Assembly: GCA_041746105.1 (NCBI GenBank)
Contig: JBGTHP010000041.1
Span: 7,164 to 71,163 of the forward strand
Length of the DNA: 64,000 nt
Direction of reading: 5' to 3'
Origin: JBFHRE01 sp041746105
GTDB taxonomy: Bacteria > Actinomycetota > Acidimicrobiia > Spongiisociales > ZC4RG35
Shown here: positions 8,619 to 15,989 of the stretch, one piece after another
Position numbering within the stretch: the first letter of the stretch is position 1
Layout of the letters: each line of letters begins with the position of its first letter
Position numbers and translations under genes: made by a program
Notes under the pieces: generated by a model
Told to the model about the DNA's origin: nothing
The model's database searches: none
The model's input: the letters and a program-made list of their open reading frames with translations, nothing else

Positions 8619-9644
8619 TCAGGATCCCAGAACCCTGAACCCGTCCTCGCTGAGGGCGTCGCGCAGCTTGTCGGCCTCACCACTCCGAACGGAAAGGGTG
8701 AGGACACCACCGCCGCCATGAACGGCATGTCGCAGCTGGAGATCTCGAAGATCAACTCCACTTTCTGACAGAGCCGAACCAACTCTCGCCATTTGACCCG
8801 GACGATCCTCGAGAACGATCGAAACCGACTCGACCGGCGCTGCCATCGAGCGACGGATGGCGCGAGCATTGCTCATACGATCGAGGATGGCCTCTCTTTG
8901 CGCCGATTCGACCTCGCCCGCCAGACCTTCGAGACGCTCGGCCAACCTTCTGAGGGCCGGCACAACTTCTCCCTTGTTGGCGAGGAGCACATCCACCCAC
9001 CAGCTCGGTTCTGACATGGCGATGCGGGTCAGATCACGGAAACCTCCAGCAGCGAGGCCAAGGGCGGCTACATCCTCCCCGACCAGTTCCACCAGCGCCC
9101 CCGCCGCCACCTGGGGAAGGTGACTGGCCGATGCCACTGCCCGGTCGTGTTCGGCGGCAGACATGAGGACCGGACTGGCGCCGAAACTCTCGACGATCGA
9201 AATCATCCTGTCCATGTCGGCTTCGTTCGTGCGGTCGGTGCACAGAACCCACGTTGCCCCACGGAACATCGAGCCGGAGGCACCGTCGGGTCCGGTGGTC
9301 TCTCTGCCGGCCATCGGATGACCGCCGATGAACCTGCTCAGATGGCCGGCGGCGGCCACAACCGGTGTTTTGACCCCGGCGACGTCGGTGACGAGCGCAG
9401 AAGTCTCCAGAGAGGCCAAGGTTTCGACGATTGCCGGCACCGGCCCGGCCAGCACCACCAGCTCGGCGCCGGAGACGGCCTCGTCCACAGATGAGGCCGC
9501 CACATCGATCGCGCCCATTGTCACCGCCCTTTCCGAAGCTCGGGCACTGAGGTCGTAACCGACGACATGCCAGCCGGCAGCGCGTAGGCCGATGCCAACG
9601 GAGGCGCCGATCAGGCCGGTGCCAAGAACCGCGGCGACCGTCAC
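8619..9644 (-). CDS. tyrA: Prephenate dehydrogenase with C-terminal ACT domain
   Basis: A 341-residue enzyme: NAD-binding Rossmann domain (AAVLGTGLIGASVG, about residues 3-16), helical dimerisation domain (about 160-265, with AEHDRAVASASHLPQ), and a C-terminal ACT domain (about 268-338, SIVLEDRPGQMARVG). It oxidatively decarboxylates prephenate to 4-hydroxyphenylpyruvate in tyrosine synthesis; the ACT domain is probably the tyrosine feedback site. The GTG start is 4 nt after the stop of aroF, so the two form an operon. Longer in-frame starts lie inside aroF and would add a non-family extension. Confidence 0.93.
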   Translation of the reverse strand: MTVAAVLGTGLIGASVGIGLRAAGWHVVGYDLSARASERAVTMGAIDVAASSVDEAVSGAELVVLAGPVPAIVETLASLETSALVTDVAGVKTPVVAAAGHLSRFIGGHPMAGRETTGPDGASGSMFRGATWVLCTDRTNEADMDRMISIVESFGASPVLMSAAEHDRAVASASHLPQVAAGALVELVGEDVAALGLAAGGFRDLTRIAMSEPSWWVDVLLANKGEVVPALRRLAERLEGLAGEVESAQREAILDRMSNARAIRRSMAAPVESVSIVLEDRPGQMARVGSALSESGVDLRDLQLRHAVHGGGGVLTLSVRSGEADKLRDALSEDGFRVLGS

Positions 9645-9648
9645 TTCA

Positions 9649-10674
9649 TCAGATGGTGCGGTCAAGAGCGGCGGCAACTCGACGCACCTGGTCAACGAGG
9701 TCTACGAACTCAGAGGGAAGCAACGCCTGGGCGCCGTCGACGAGAGCGGTGTCGGGGGTCGGGTGGACGTCCACCATTATTCCGTCCGCCCCGGCCGCGA
9801 TCCCGGCTCGAGCAAGCGGCAGCACCAACTCTCGACGACCACCGGAATGGGAAGGGTCAACGAACACAGGCAGGTGCGAAAGCTGTTTCAGAAGGGGGAC
9901 GGCGGTGACGTCGAGCGTGTTACGCGAAGCGGTCTCAAAGGTGCGAATGCCACGTTCCACCATGATCACCTGGTGATTGCCCTCCTTGAAGATGTACTCG
10001 GCGGCGTTGAGCCATTCCTCCAGCGTTGCCGTAAAACCGCGTTTGAGTTGAACGGGCTTGGGCTGGCGGCCGACCTCTTGGAGCAGGGTGAAATTGGACA
10101 TGTTCCTTGTCCCCACCCGAAGGATGTCTGCGTAGGAGGAGACCAACGCGACATCTCTTGGGTCGAGAACCTCGGCGACGAAGGGAATGTCGAACTCTTC
10201 TCTCGCCTCGGCCAACATCTCCAGTCCGGCCTCCGCCAAACCTTGAAACGCATACGGGGAGGTCCGCGGTTTGAAGGCATCGCCACGAAGAACCCGTGCG
10301 CCCGCCTTCTTCACCGCCTCGGCGGTGCGGAACAACTGATCCCGGCTCTCGACGGCACACGGCCCTGCGATCACAACACACAAACCGGGATCGCCGATTG
10401 GGACCCCGCGGACATCGATGATCGTGTCTTCCGCCTGGAAATCCCTCGAGACGAACTTGAACGGTTTGAGGACCGGAACCGCCTTTTCGACGCCAGACAT
10501 CGCCTCCCATGGCAGTTGCTGGATGATCTCTCGATCACCGATAGCGCCGATCACGGTGCGCAACTGCCCGACCGAGACATGCGATTCGCAGCCGATCGTC
10601 TTGAGCCGATTGACCACGGCCTCTACATCGCCTTCTGTGGCATCGGATTTGAGGACGATGATCATGGCACTCAC
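9649..10674 (-). CDS. aroF: 3-deoxy-7-phosphoheptulonate (DAHP) synthase, type I beta
   Basis: A 341-residue enzyme with an N-terminal ferredoxin-like regulatory domain (about residues 1-70, MIIVLKSDATEGDVEAVV) and a catalytic barrel carrying IAGPCAVES, KPRTSPYAFQGL and FVDPSHSGGRRE. It condenses PEP and erythrose 4-phosphate, the first step to chorismate. The domain layout is that of the Thermotoga-type enzyme, in which the N domain mediates feedback inhibition by tyrosine or phenylalanine. The GTG start is preferred because GGAG lies 8 nt upstream; an ATG three codons later is possible. A TATCAT box upstream would give a leader of about 25 nt. Confidence 0.95.
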   Translation of the reverse strand: MSAMIIVLKSDATEGDVEAVVNRLKTIGCESHVSVGQLRTVIGAIGDREIIQQLPWEAMSGVEKAVPVLKPFKFVSRDFQAEDTIIDVRGVPIGDPGLCVVIAGPCAVESRDQLFRTAEAVKKAGARVLRGDAFKPRTSPYAFQGLAEAGLEMLAEAREEFDIPFVAEVLDPRDVALVSSYADILRVGTRNMSNFTLLQEVGRQPKPVQLKRGFTATLEEWLNAAEYIFKEGNHQVIMVERGIRTFETASRNTLDVTAVPLLKQLSHLPVFVDPSHSGGRRELVLPLARAGIAAGADGIMVDVHPTPDTALVDGAQALLPSEFVDLVDQVRRVAAALDRTI

Positions 10675-10784
10675 TTAGAACGCTCCGGGATGAGAGACAG
10701 ATGATAGGGTCGCCCGGCGGGGCCTCAGGCTGCCGTCCAGCATTGCCATTCCGTGACAGATCGCGCCTACCCTGGGGACAGCCG

Positions 10785-11489
10785 ATGACGACCACCAGAC
10801 CCAACTACGAGCCACATATCGGCGAGACGCGCCAGTACTGGCGAGACATCATTCTCGGTGTCAACGACGGATTGGTCTCGGTCTTCCTGCTCGTCGCCGG
10901 TGTGGTTGGTGGGGGCCTGACCGTAGCGCAGATCCTGTTGACGGCGGTGGCCGGTTCGGTCGCCGGCGCGATTTCGATGGCGGCTGGTGAGTACCTGGCA
11001 ACCAAGTCCCAGCAGGAGGTTCTCGACGCAGAAATGCGCCTCGAGCGGGTGCACATCCGCGATCACCGGCAGATGGAGCTCTCACAACTGAGAGAGATGT
11101 TCGTCGACATGGGTGTTCATACCGAAGATGTCGACGGGGTGGTAGCTGCCTTCGACCGTAGCGACACCGCGATCCTCAACGCCATGAAGGCGCTCGAGTT
11201 CGGCGCAGTCGATTCGCAAACCCGCTCGCCATATCGGGCCATGGCCTACTCCGGCCTCTTGTTCCTGGTGGGTTCGGCCTCGTCGGTTCTTCCCTTCCTG
11301 CTCGTGGACAAGGCGTCGGTTGGATTTTTGTGGGCAGCGATCCTCACCGCGATCGGACTGTTCGTGGTCGGGGTGACCAAGAGCCGGGTCGCCCGCACCA
11401 ATTCGGTGCTGTCCGGAGCCGAAAACCTGGTGATCGCCGGGTTCGGTGGAGGTTTGGCCTACCTGATCGGCCTTGCTGTAGGCGCCTGA
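10785..11489 (+). CDS. VIT1/CCC1 family transporter (iron/manganese)
   Basis: A 234-residue membrane protein of the vacuolar-iron-transporter family. Helices occur at about residues 25-45 (DIILGVNDGLVSVFLLVAG), 50-72 (with the SMAAGEYLA signature), 150-172, 178-200 and 212-232, with a cytoplasmic charged loop (about 75-140) rich in Glu, Asp and His that may bind metal. Family members export Fe2+ or Mn2+ from the cytoplasm. The ATG is preceded by GGGGAC and by a TACCCT box 11 nt upstream. Divergent from aroF; no other metal genes adjoin it. Confidence 0.88.
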   Translation: MTTTRPNYEPHIGETRQYWRDIILGVNDGLVSVFLLVAGVVGGGLTVAQILLTAVAGSVAGAISMAAGEYLATKSQQEVLDAEMRLERVHIRDHRQMELSQLREMFVDMGVHTEDVDGVVAAFDRSDTAILNAMKALEFGAVDSQTRSPYRAMAYSGLLFLVGSASSVLPFLLVDKASVGFLWAAILTAIGLFVVGVTKSRVARTNSVLSGAENLVIAGFGGGLAYLIGLAVGA

Positions 11490-11530
11490 CCGAGGCGCAG
11501 CCGCCGCTGCTAACAAGAATCTCAAACCGC

Positions 11531-11559
11531 TTGCATTTGCTAGCAGCTTGCTGTAGCAT
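11531..11559 (+). promoter_or_regulatory. Complete promoter (-35 TTGCAT, 17 bp, -10 TAGCAT), leaderless
   Basis: The clearest promoter in the window: TTGCAT, a 17-bp spacer, TAGCAT, then 7 nt to the GTG of the XRE regulator. An imperfect palindrome, TGCTA-N11-TAGCA (11538-11558), covers the spacer and -10 and is a candidate operator for the adjacent regulator. Confidence 0.65.
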
Positions 11560-11566
11560 CCGTTCT

Positions 11567-11983
11567 GTGAGCGAAAGCAAGCAGGCTGTAGAGAAGACAC
11601 AAGATGACGATGGCACCCCAGTCGCCTTGGTTCCCGGCGTTGGCGAATTCATTCGACAGCAGCGGGAGCGGGCAAATCTGTCGCTGCGCAGGCTGGCCGA
11701 GAGGGCCGAAATCTCCAATCCGTATCTGAGCCAAATCGAACGGGGCATCCGGCGACCGTCCGCAGAGATTCTCAAAAGGGTTTCCAGGGCGCTCGAGATT
11801 TCAGCGGAAACGTTGTACACAAAAGCAGGCTTGATCGATGAAGGCTCCTCCACGCCGACCGTGGTCGAAGCAGTAGACGCGGACCGCTCACTCACCCCGC
11901 GCCACAAACAAGTTTTGCTCGATCTTTATCGGGCATTGATCGAAGCAGGAAATGCTGCCGAACAGGCAGAAGATGACCAATAG
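11567..11983 (+). CDS. XRE family transcriptional regulator (Rv0474-like)
   Basis: A 138-residue DNA-binding protein with an N-terminal helix-turn-helix of the Cro/C1 type (about residues 25-80; LRRLAERAEISNPYLSQIER is the core) and a short helical C-terminal part. It resembles the HTH regulator encoded directly upstream of hbhA in mycobacteria, in both size (about 140 residues) and position. The GTG start is set by the promoter spacing. The next gene begins 13 nt downstream, so the two are co-transcribed. Autoregulation is likely given the palindrome over its own promoter. Confidence 0.9.
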   Translation: MSESKQAVEKTQDDDGTPVALVPGVGEFIRQQRERANLSLRRLAERAEISNPYLSQIERGIRRPSAEILKRVSRALEISAETLYTKAGLIDEGSSTPTVVEAVDADRSLTPRHKQVLLDLYRALIEAGNAAEQAEDDQ

Positions 11984-11996
11984 AAAGGAATGGCAG

Positions 11997-12593
11997 ATGA
12001 AAGCCAAGAAGTACGCATACGCCGCCATCGGGGCACCGGTTTCCCTGGCGAAGCAGACACAGGATCGGATCGATGACATCCGGGCCAAGGCGACAGAAGG
12101 AGCGATGACGCTCTCGAAGAACGCTCGCAACCAGGTCACGATCTGGTCGAAAGAGGGCGAGAAGTTCGTCGGAACGGTGACGGACTCCAAGCGCATCGAC
12201 GACCTGACGTCCAAGGTCGATCTCGACCAGGCCAAAGAGCAGGTGAACAAGCTCCGCGACCAGCTCGAGGACCTGTTGGCAACATGGAAGACCAACTTCC
12301 GCCCTGAGTCCAAGACCGTGACCAAAGAGAAGGTCGTAGTCGAGACCGGGGCCACGGCCGCGGCGAAGACGTCGGTCGCGAAACCCGCTGCCAAGACCAC
12401 GGCGGCCAAGACGGCTGCAGTCAAGACCGCTGCACAGAAGCCGGCCGCCAAGAAGCCTGTCACCAAAAAGCCGGCCCGCAAGCCGGCAGCCAAGAGCACG
12501 GCGACCAAGGCAAGCGCAGCCAAGAAGGCTCCAGCCCGCAAGCCGGCAGCCAGGACCACCGCACCCAAGACCACGACGGCCAAAGCTTCCTGA
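11997..12593 (+). CDS. HBHA-like protein: helical N domain with Lys/Ala-rich C-terminal repeats
   Basis: A 198-residue protein. Residues 1-95 are predicted amphipathic helix or coiled coil (KQTQDRIDDIRAKATEG, LDQAKEQVNKLRDQLEDLL). From about residue 110 the sequence becomes a low-complexity run of Lys, Ala, Thr and Pro with repeated AAK and KPA units, like the tail of mycobacterial heparin-binding hemagglutinin and histone-H1-like proteins. The tail would bind polyanions: nucleic acid or cell-surface glycans. The ATG has AAGGA 8 nt upstream; longer in-frame starts lie in the XRE gene. A strong terminator follows. Function here is inferred only from architecture and context. Confidence 0.8.
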   Translation: MKAKKYAYAAIGAPVSLAKQTQDRIDDIRAKATEGAMTLSKNARNQVTIWSKEGEKFVGTVTDSKRIDDLTSKVDLDQAKEQVNKLRDQLEDLLATWKTNFRPESKTVTKEKVVVETGATAAAKTSVAKPAAKTTAAKTAAVKTAAQKPAAKKPVTKKPARKPAAKSTATKASAAKKAPARKPAARTTAPKTTTAKAS

Positions 12594-12612
12594 AGCCTGG
12601 CGGTTGAACCAA

Positions 12613-12649
12613 AGAGGGAGGGACCGATTCGGTCCCTCCCTCTATTTTT
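12613..12649 (+). terminator. Rho-independent terminator after the HBHA-like gene
   Basis: A perfect 13-bp stem (AGAGGGAGGGACC pairing with GGTCCCTCCCTCT), 5-nt loop GATTC, followed by ATTTTT. Clear intrinsic terminator for the XRE/HBHA transcript. Confidence 0.9.
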
Positions 12650-12664
12650 CGGTTCTGTCGGGAT

Positions 12665-13069
12665 TCAGAGGGTCTGCACCGGCCCCAGTTGTTTCGCGGT
12701 CTCGATCCACCCGGAGACCATGCCGTCGGTCGGGAGCCGTCGCACGATTCTCTTCTTGTCGTTGATCTCGGTCACGGAGGCCGTCAGGGAACGGGCGTTG
12801 CGACGGCGCAGCTCCTTGACCGTGTCGACCCCGGCGGCCGCCAGCAGGTGCGCATACTCCGATCCGATGCCCCGGATGCGCATCAGATCGGCCGCATTGA
12901 CCCACGAGGTTATATGAGTCTCCGGCAACCCCGTTTTCAAAGCGAGCTCTGCCCGGCCCTTCTTGGACGAAGCCCGTCGCAGAAGCCCATCGGTGGTTCT
13001 CACACCTGATCTACGCAGCTGACGTGCAGCTCGCGCTCCGATCCCTTCGACGGCGTCAATCGACGGCAT
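12665..13069 (-). CDS. DUF4332 domain protein (helix-hairpin-helix)
   Basis: A 134-residue protein made of two tandem helix-hairpin-helix units: IDAVEGIGARAARQLRRSG near the N terminus and MRIRGIGSEYAHLLAAAGV in the middle, as in DUF4332 proteins. HhH motifs usually bind DNA non-specifically through the backbone, so a nucleic-acid role is likely, but no activity is known. The ATG has AAGGAGAG 9 nt upstream. Convergent with the HBHA-like gene across the terminator. Confidence 0.85.
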   Translation of the reverse strand: MPSIDAVEGIGARAARQLRRSGVRTTDGLLRRASSKKGRAELALKTGLPETHITSWVNAADLMRIRGIGSEYAHLLAAAGVDTVKELRRRNARSLTASVTEINDKKRIVRRLPTDGMVSGWIETAKQLGPVQTL

Positions 13070-13143
13070 TTAGCTCTCTCCTTCTCCGGCAACCGAGCCT
13101 AGCAACGGCCGTACCGGCGACGGGTGGCCGGATGACTGTTTCG

Positions 13144-13731
13144 CTAACGCGGCCTCAAGTCCTCGACATCCATGGCCGAATCCACGTCGCGAGGCGGAAG
13201 TGAATCAACCCAGACCTCGTCCACCCATTCTGGGTGCGCTGCAAGCATCTCAGATGCTCCCCCGTCGCCAACGAGAGACATCAACCTTGGCCACAACTGC
13301 CTCTTGAGAAGGACTGGATTGCCAGAGGAGTATCGGTACTTCGGAACGGCCGCCATCGCCTTGCCACGCCTTCCCGTTTCGAGCAGTTGGGCCACAACCT
13401 CCGGGTCGACACCGGGTTGATCTCCGAGAAGCACCAGAACCGATGCCGCCTTCGAGAGTCGATTGATGGCGTCGAGGCCGGCTCGCAACGACGAGGACAG
13501 TCCGTCGTCCCATTCGGGATTTTCGATCAATCCGCAGTCGGTCAGATCCACCGCCTCGATGATGGCGTCGGCTTCGGCGCCGAGCACCACCCAGATCTCG
13601 TCGATCCCCTCAAACTGTTTGACCTCGGATATAACTTGGCCGAGAAGCGTCGTCGAACCCCACGGCTCGAGCTGTTTGGGGCGGCCGAGCCGGCGGGAAG
13701 CGCCTGCGGCGAGAATCAATGCGGCTGTCAT
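13144..13731 (-). CDS. MobA-like nucleotidyltransferase (molybdopterin cytidylyltransferase type)
   Basis: A 195-residue NTP transferase with the signature LAAGASRRLGRPKQL at the N terminus, the GDQPGV metal-binding segment and the GNPVLL region. The close relatives MocA and CoxB-like proteins attach CMP to molybdopterin, making the MCD cofactor used by xanthine and CO dehydrogenases. Its place beside xdhC genes and the coxSLM genes supports that role. The ATG gives the family N terminus; in-frame upstream codons encode a non-family Pro/Gly-rich stretch. Lies 52 nt after the XdhC C-terminal gene. Confidence 0.85.
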   Translation of the reverse strand: MTAALILAAGASRRLGRPKQLEPWGSTTLLGQVISEVKQFEGIDEIWVVLGAEADAIIEAVDLTDCGLIENPEWDDGLSSSLRAGLDAINRLSKAASVLVLLGDQPGVDPEVVAQLLETGRRGKAMAAVPKYRYSSGNPVLLKRQLWPRLMSLVGDGGASEMLAAHPEWVDEVWVDSLPPRDVDSAMDVEDLRPR

Positions 13732-13783
13732 TGTGTTCGGTGGAGGGTACCCGCACGGCGGGATGCCAGAGCCGCCCGGCGAT

Positions 13784-14539
13784 TCAATCCTTCGACAGAC
13801 GGCGTATGGCCCCATGCAGTTCGAGAGGGTCGTTGCGTCGATAACGAACGGTTGTCATCTGCGCCAAAATCCCCAACGCCACTTCGGCCGGTGTCACGGC
13901 GCCGATATCGAGCCCGACGGGACCATGAATCCGATCGACCTCCGGTGGTGAATATCCGGCCTCGAGCAAACGTTGCCGGCGGCGTTCTGCCGTCTTGCGG
14001 CTGCCCATTGCGCCGATATATCTGACCGGGGACCGGAGAACGAGCGGCCACAGCGGCTCCTCGAAACGGGCGTCGTGGCTCAGTACGACCACATAAGTTC
14101 GTTGATCGAACACCAGGCGGTCGGCGACATCACCCGGCCAGCCAACCAGCAGTTCGTCGACATCGGGGAACCGTTCTGCCGTGGTGAAAGCGGGCCTGGC
14201 GTCGGAAACGATCACGCGATAACCGATGTGGGCTGCCAGCACCGACAGTGATTGGGCAATGTGAACCGCCCCGAATATCACCAGAACGGGCCGCGGCGAA
14301 ACCACGTCGACAAACACCGTGAGGTTTGGGTAGCTGAGCGATGCCGTCATGTCGCGGTCCATCAATTCGATGGCGTCGGCAAGCAGATCTGGAACCTCGG
14401 ACGGGACCTCCCCCGCCATGATCTGGCCCGTGCCGTCGATTACAGATGACGCGCCGAGACCAGCGCCTGAGACCACGGTCACCCGCGCTCCCAGACGTTC
14501 CTCTTCCACGAGGGTACGTACTGCGTCGAGGGTCACCAT
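13784..14539 (-). CDS. XdhC C-terminal (Rossmann) protein of split XdhC/CoxF
   Basis: A 251-residue protein with an N-terminal variable region (1-90) and the XdhC Rossmann domain (about 95-235): VLVIFGAVHIAQSLSVLA, the GSRKTAERRRQRLLEAG motif and GPVGLDIGAVTPAEVALGIL. XdhC binds the molybdenum cofactor, promotes its sulfuration and inserts it into the apo-enzyme. The usual N-terminal CoxI domain is missing here and is encoded by the preceding gene, which overlaps it by 7 nt. The GTG at 14539 overlaps that stop. Confidence 0.88.
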   Translation of the reverse strand: MVTLDAVRTLVEEERLGARVTVVSGAGLGASSVIDGTGQIMAGEVPSEVPDLLADAIELMDRDMTASLSYPNLTVFVDVVSPRPVLVIFGAVHIAQSLSVLAAHIGYRVIVSDARPAFTTAERFPDVDELLVGWPGDVADRLVFDQRTYVVVLSHDARFEEPLWPLVLRSPVRYIGAMGSRKTAERRRQRLLEAGYSPPEVDRIHGPVGLDIGAVTPAEVALGILAQMTTVRYRRNDPLELHGAIRRLSKD

Positions 14540-14841
14540 CGCTCGATGAGTACTTCGATCAGACCCCCACAGGCGAGCCCCACCTCGAATGCGTCGTCAT
14601 CTGCGATCCCATAAGAAACGATCTTTGGGACCCCGGTCTCCAGAACCTGCTGAGCATGAACGAAGACATCGTTCTCGACACATCCCCCGGAAACCGAGCC
14701 TGCCATATCCCCGGCCGACGAAACAACGAACTTGCTGCCTGCGGGTCGCGGGGCCGATCCGGAAACGCTCACCACCGTGGCGACCGCCACCGATTTTCCC
14801 TCAGCCACCCATCGGTCCCGAATGTCAAGTGCCTCGCGCAT
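14533..14841 (-). CDS. XdhC N-terminal (CoxI-type) protein of split XdhC
   Basis: A 102-residue protein matching only the XdhC/CoxI N-terminal domain: TVVSVSGSAPRPAGSKFVV, the glycine-rich GSVSGGCVENDVF and the conserved cysteine in GLACGG. It should work with the XdhC C-terminal partner next door in maturing the Mo cofactor. The ATG has TACGAT exactly 6 nt upstream, so the mRNA is probably leaderless. It is the first gene of a three-gene accessory operon (CoxI, XdhC, MobA-like). Confidence 0.88.
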   Translation of the reverse strand: MREALDIRDRWVAEGKSVAVATVVSVSGSAPRPAGSKFVVSSAGDMAGSVSGGCVENDVFVHAQQVLETGVPKIVSYGIADDDAFEVGLACGGLIEVLIERW

Positions 14842-14847
14842 GGGCTC

Positions 14848-14853
14848 ATCGTA
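14848..14853 (-). promoter_or_regulatory. -10 box (TACGAT) of a leaderless promoter, accessory operon
   Basis: TACGAT, 6 nt, then the CoxI-type ATG. Faces the promoter at 14870 with only 16 bp between the two boxes. Confidence 0.55.
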
Positions 14854-14869
14854 TCGGTGGGTGGCTGGG

Positions 14870-14875
14870 TACGCT
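14870..14875 (+). promoter_or_regulatory. -10 box (TACGCT) of a leaderless promoter, coxE-like gene
   Basis: TACGCT, 7 nt, then the GTG of the VWA gene. With a 17-bp spacer its -35 region would fall on the opposing -10 box. Confidence 0.55.
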
Positions 14876-14882
14876 CCTTACG

Positions 14883-15989
14883 GTGCACTCAGATAAAGCA
14901 CTGGTGGACTTCACGAGGCGCCTCCGTCAGGCCGGAATCACGGTCGGACCTATGCACACGACAACCCTCGTCTCCGCGTTGGAGGCAGTGGGAGCCTCGG
15001 CCGCCGAGGACGTGTACTGGGCCTTCCGCAACCTCTCGATAAGTCGCCATGACCAGATACCCGTCTTCAACAAGGTATTCATGGAGGTGTTTGGGAATCG
15101 AGCGCCACCGGCGCTTTCGATCGTCGGGCCGGTGGCATCACGCACCTGGTCGATCTCGCGAGGAGAGGCCGACGGAGCGGGAGACGGCGAAACCGAAGCA
15201 GTTGCCACCACCACTGGTGCCAGCGGCCTGGAACGACTCTCGACCAAAGACTTCTCGGAATTGACCGACGAAGAAGAAGCACAAGTCAGAAGACTGATCG
15301 CCCAGATGGCATGGAAGCCGGCAGACACGTTCTCGCGTCGGCGCCGTCCCTCGCGCACCGGCGACCGGCCGGATCTCCGGCGCACGCTGCGCAACAGCAT
15401 CGGCTGGGAGGGCGATCTCATGCGTATCGCCACCACCCGCCGGGCCACCAGGCGCAGACCGATGATCTTCATCGCCGACGTGTCAGGATCGATGGAGCGC
15501 TACTCGGAGATGCTGCTCTATTTTGCCCACTCCGCCCAGGATCGGCTGGGCCGAATCGAGGCGTTTGTCTTCAGCACCCGCCTTACGCGAATCACCCGCG
15601 AACTGGACCGGCGCAAACCCGCCGAGGCGATCGCCAGAGTGGCGGACGCGGTCCACGACTGGTCGGGGGGAACCCGAATCGGGGAGTCGCTGCACACGTT
15701 CAATCGCGAGTGGTCACGGCGGGTCACCCGCGGTGGAGCGATCGCCTTGCTGGTTTCGGACGGTTGGGAGAGAGGTGATCCTGCTCAGCTCGCAGCCGAG
15801 ATGGCGACTCTGCGGCGAAGCGTGCACAGGGTCATCTGGCTCAACCCTCTCGCCGGTCAAGACGGATTTCGGCCGGAAACGAGAGGCATGAGAGCAGCAC
15901 TCCCCCACGTCGACCACTTCCTCGCGGCCGGAAACCTCGACAACCTCGAGGATCTGGTGGGTCTCCTCGAGACCATTGGTCGTCGCTGA
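14883..15989 (+). CDS. coxE: VWA domain protein, CoxE-like
   Basis: A 368-residue protein. The N-terminal half (about 1-190) is helical and charged. The C-terminal VWA domain (about 190-365) has the metal-ion-dependent adhesion site DVSGSMERYSEM, the SGGTRIGES threonine loop and VSDGWERGD. CoxE-type proteins pair with a MoxR-type AAA ATPase (CoxD, here 2.4 kb away) to mature or insert the metal centre of Mo hydroxylases. GTG start set by the TACGCT box. The gene abuts the convergent eRF1-like gene with no intergenic base. Confidence 0.88.
   Translation: MHSDKALVDFTRRLRQAGITVGPMHTTTLVSALEAVGASAAEDVYWAFRNLSISRHDQIPVFNKVFMEVFGNRAPPALSIVGPVASRTWSISRGEADGAGDGETEAVATTTGASGLERLSTKDFSELTDEEEAQVRRLIAQMAWKPADTFSRRRRPSRTGDRPDLRRTLRNSIGWEGDLMRIATTRRATRRRPMIFIADVSGSMERYSEMLLYFAHSAQDRLGRIEAFVFSTRLTRITRELDRRKPAEAIARVADAVHDWSGGTRIGESLHTFNREWSRRVTRGGAIALLVSDGWERGDPAQLAAEMATLRRSVHRVIWLNPLAGQDGFRPETRGMRAALPHVDHFLAAGNLDNLEDLVGLLETIGRR

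Noticed and set aside
12360..12590. Repeated DNA units in the HBHA-like tail as a tandem repeat or recombination hotspot.
   Set aside because: The repeats are imperfect and explained by the Lys/Ala-rich protein sequence; no exact DNA unit is repeated in tandem.
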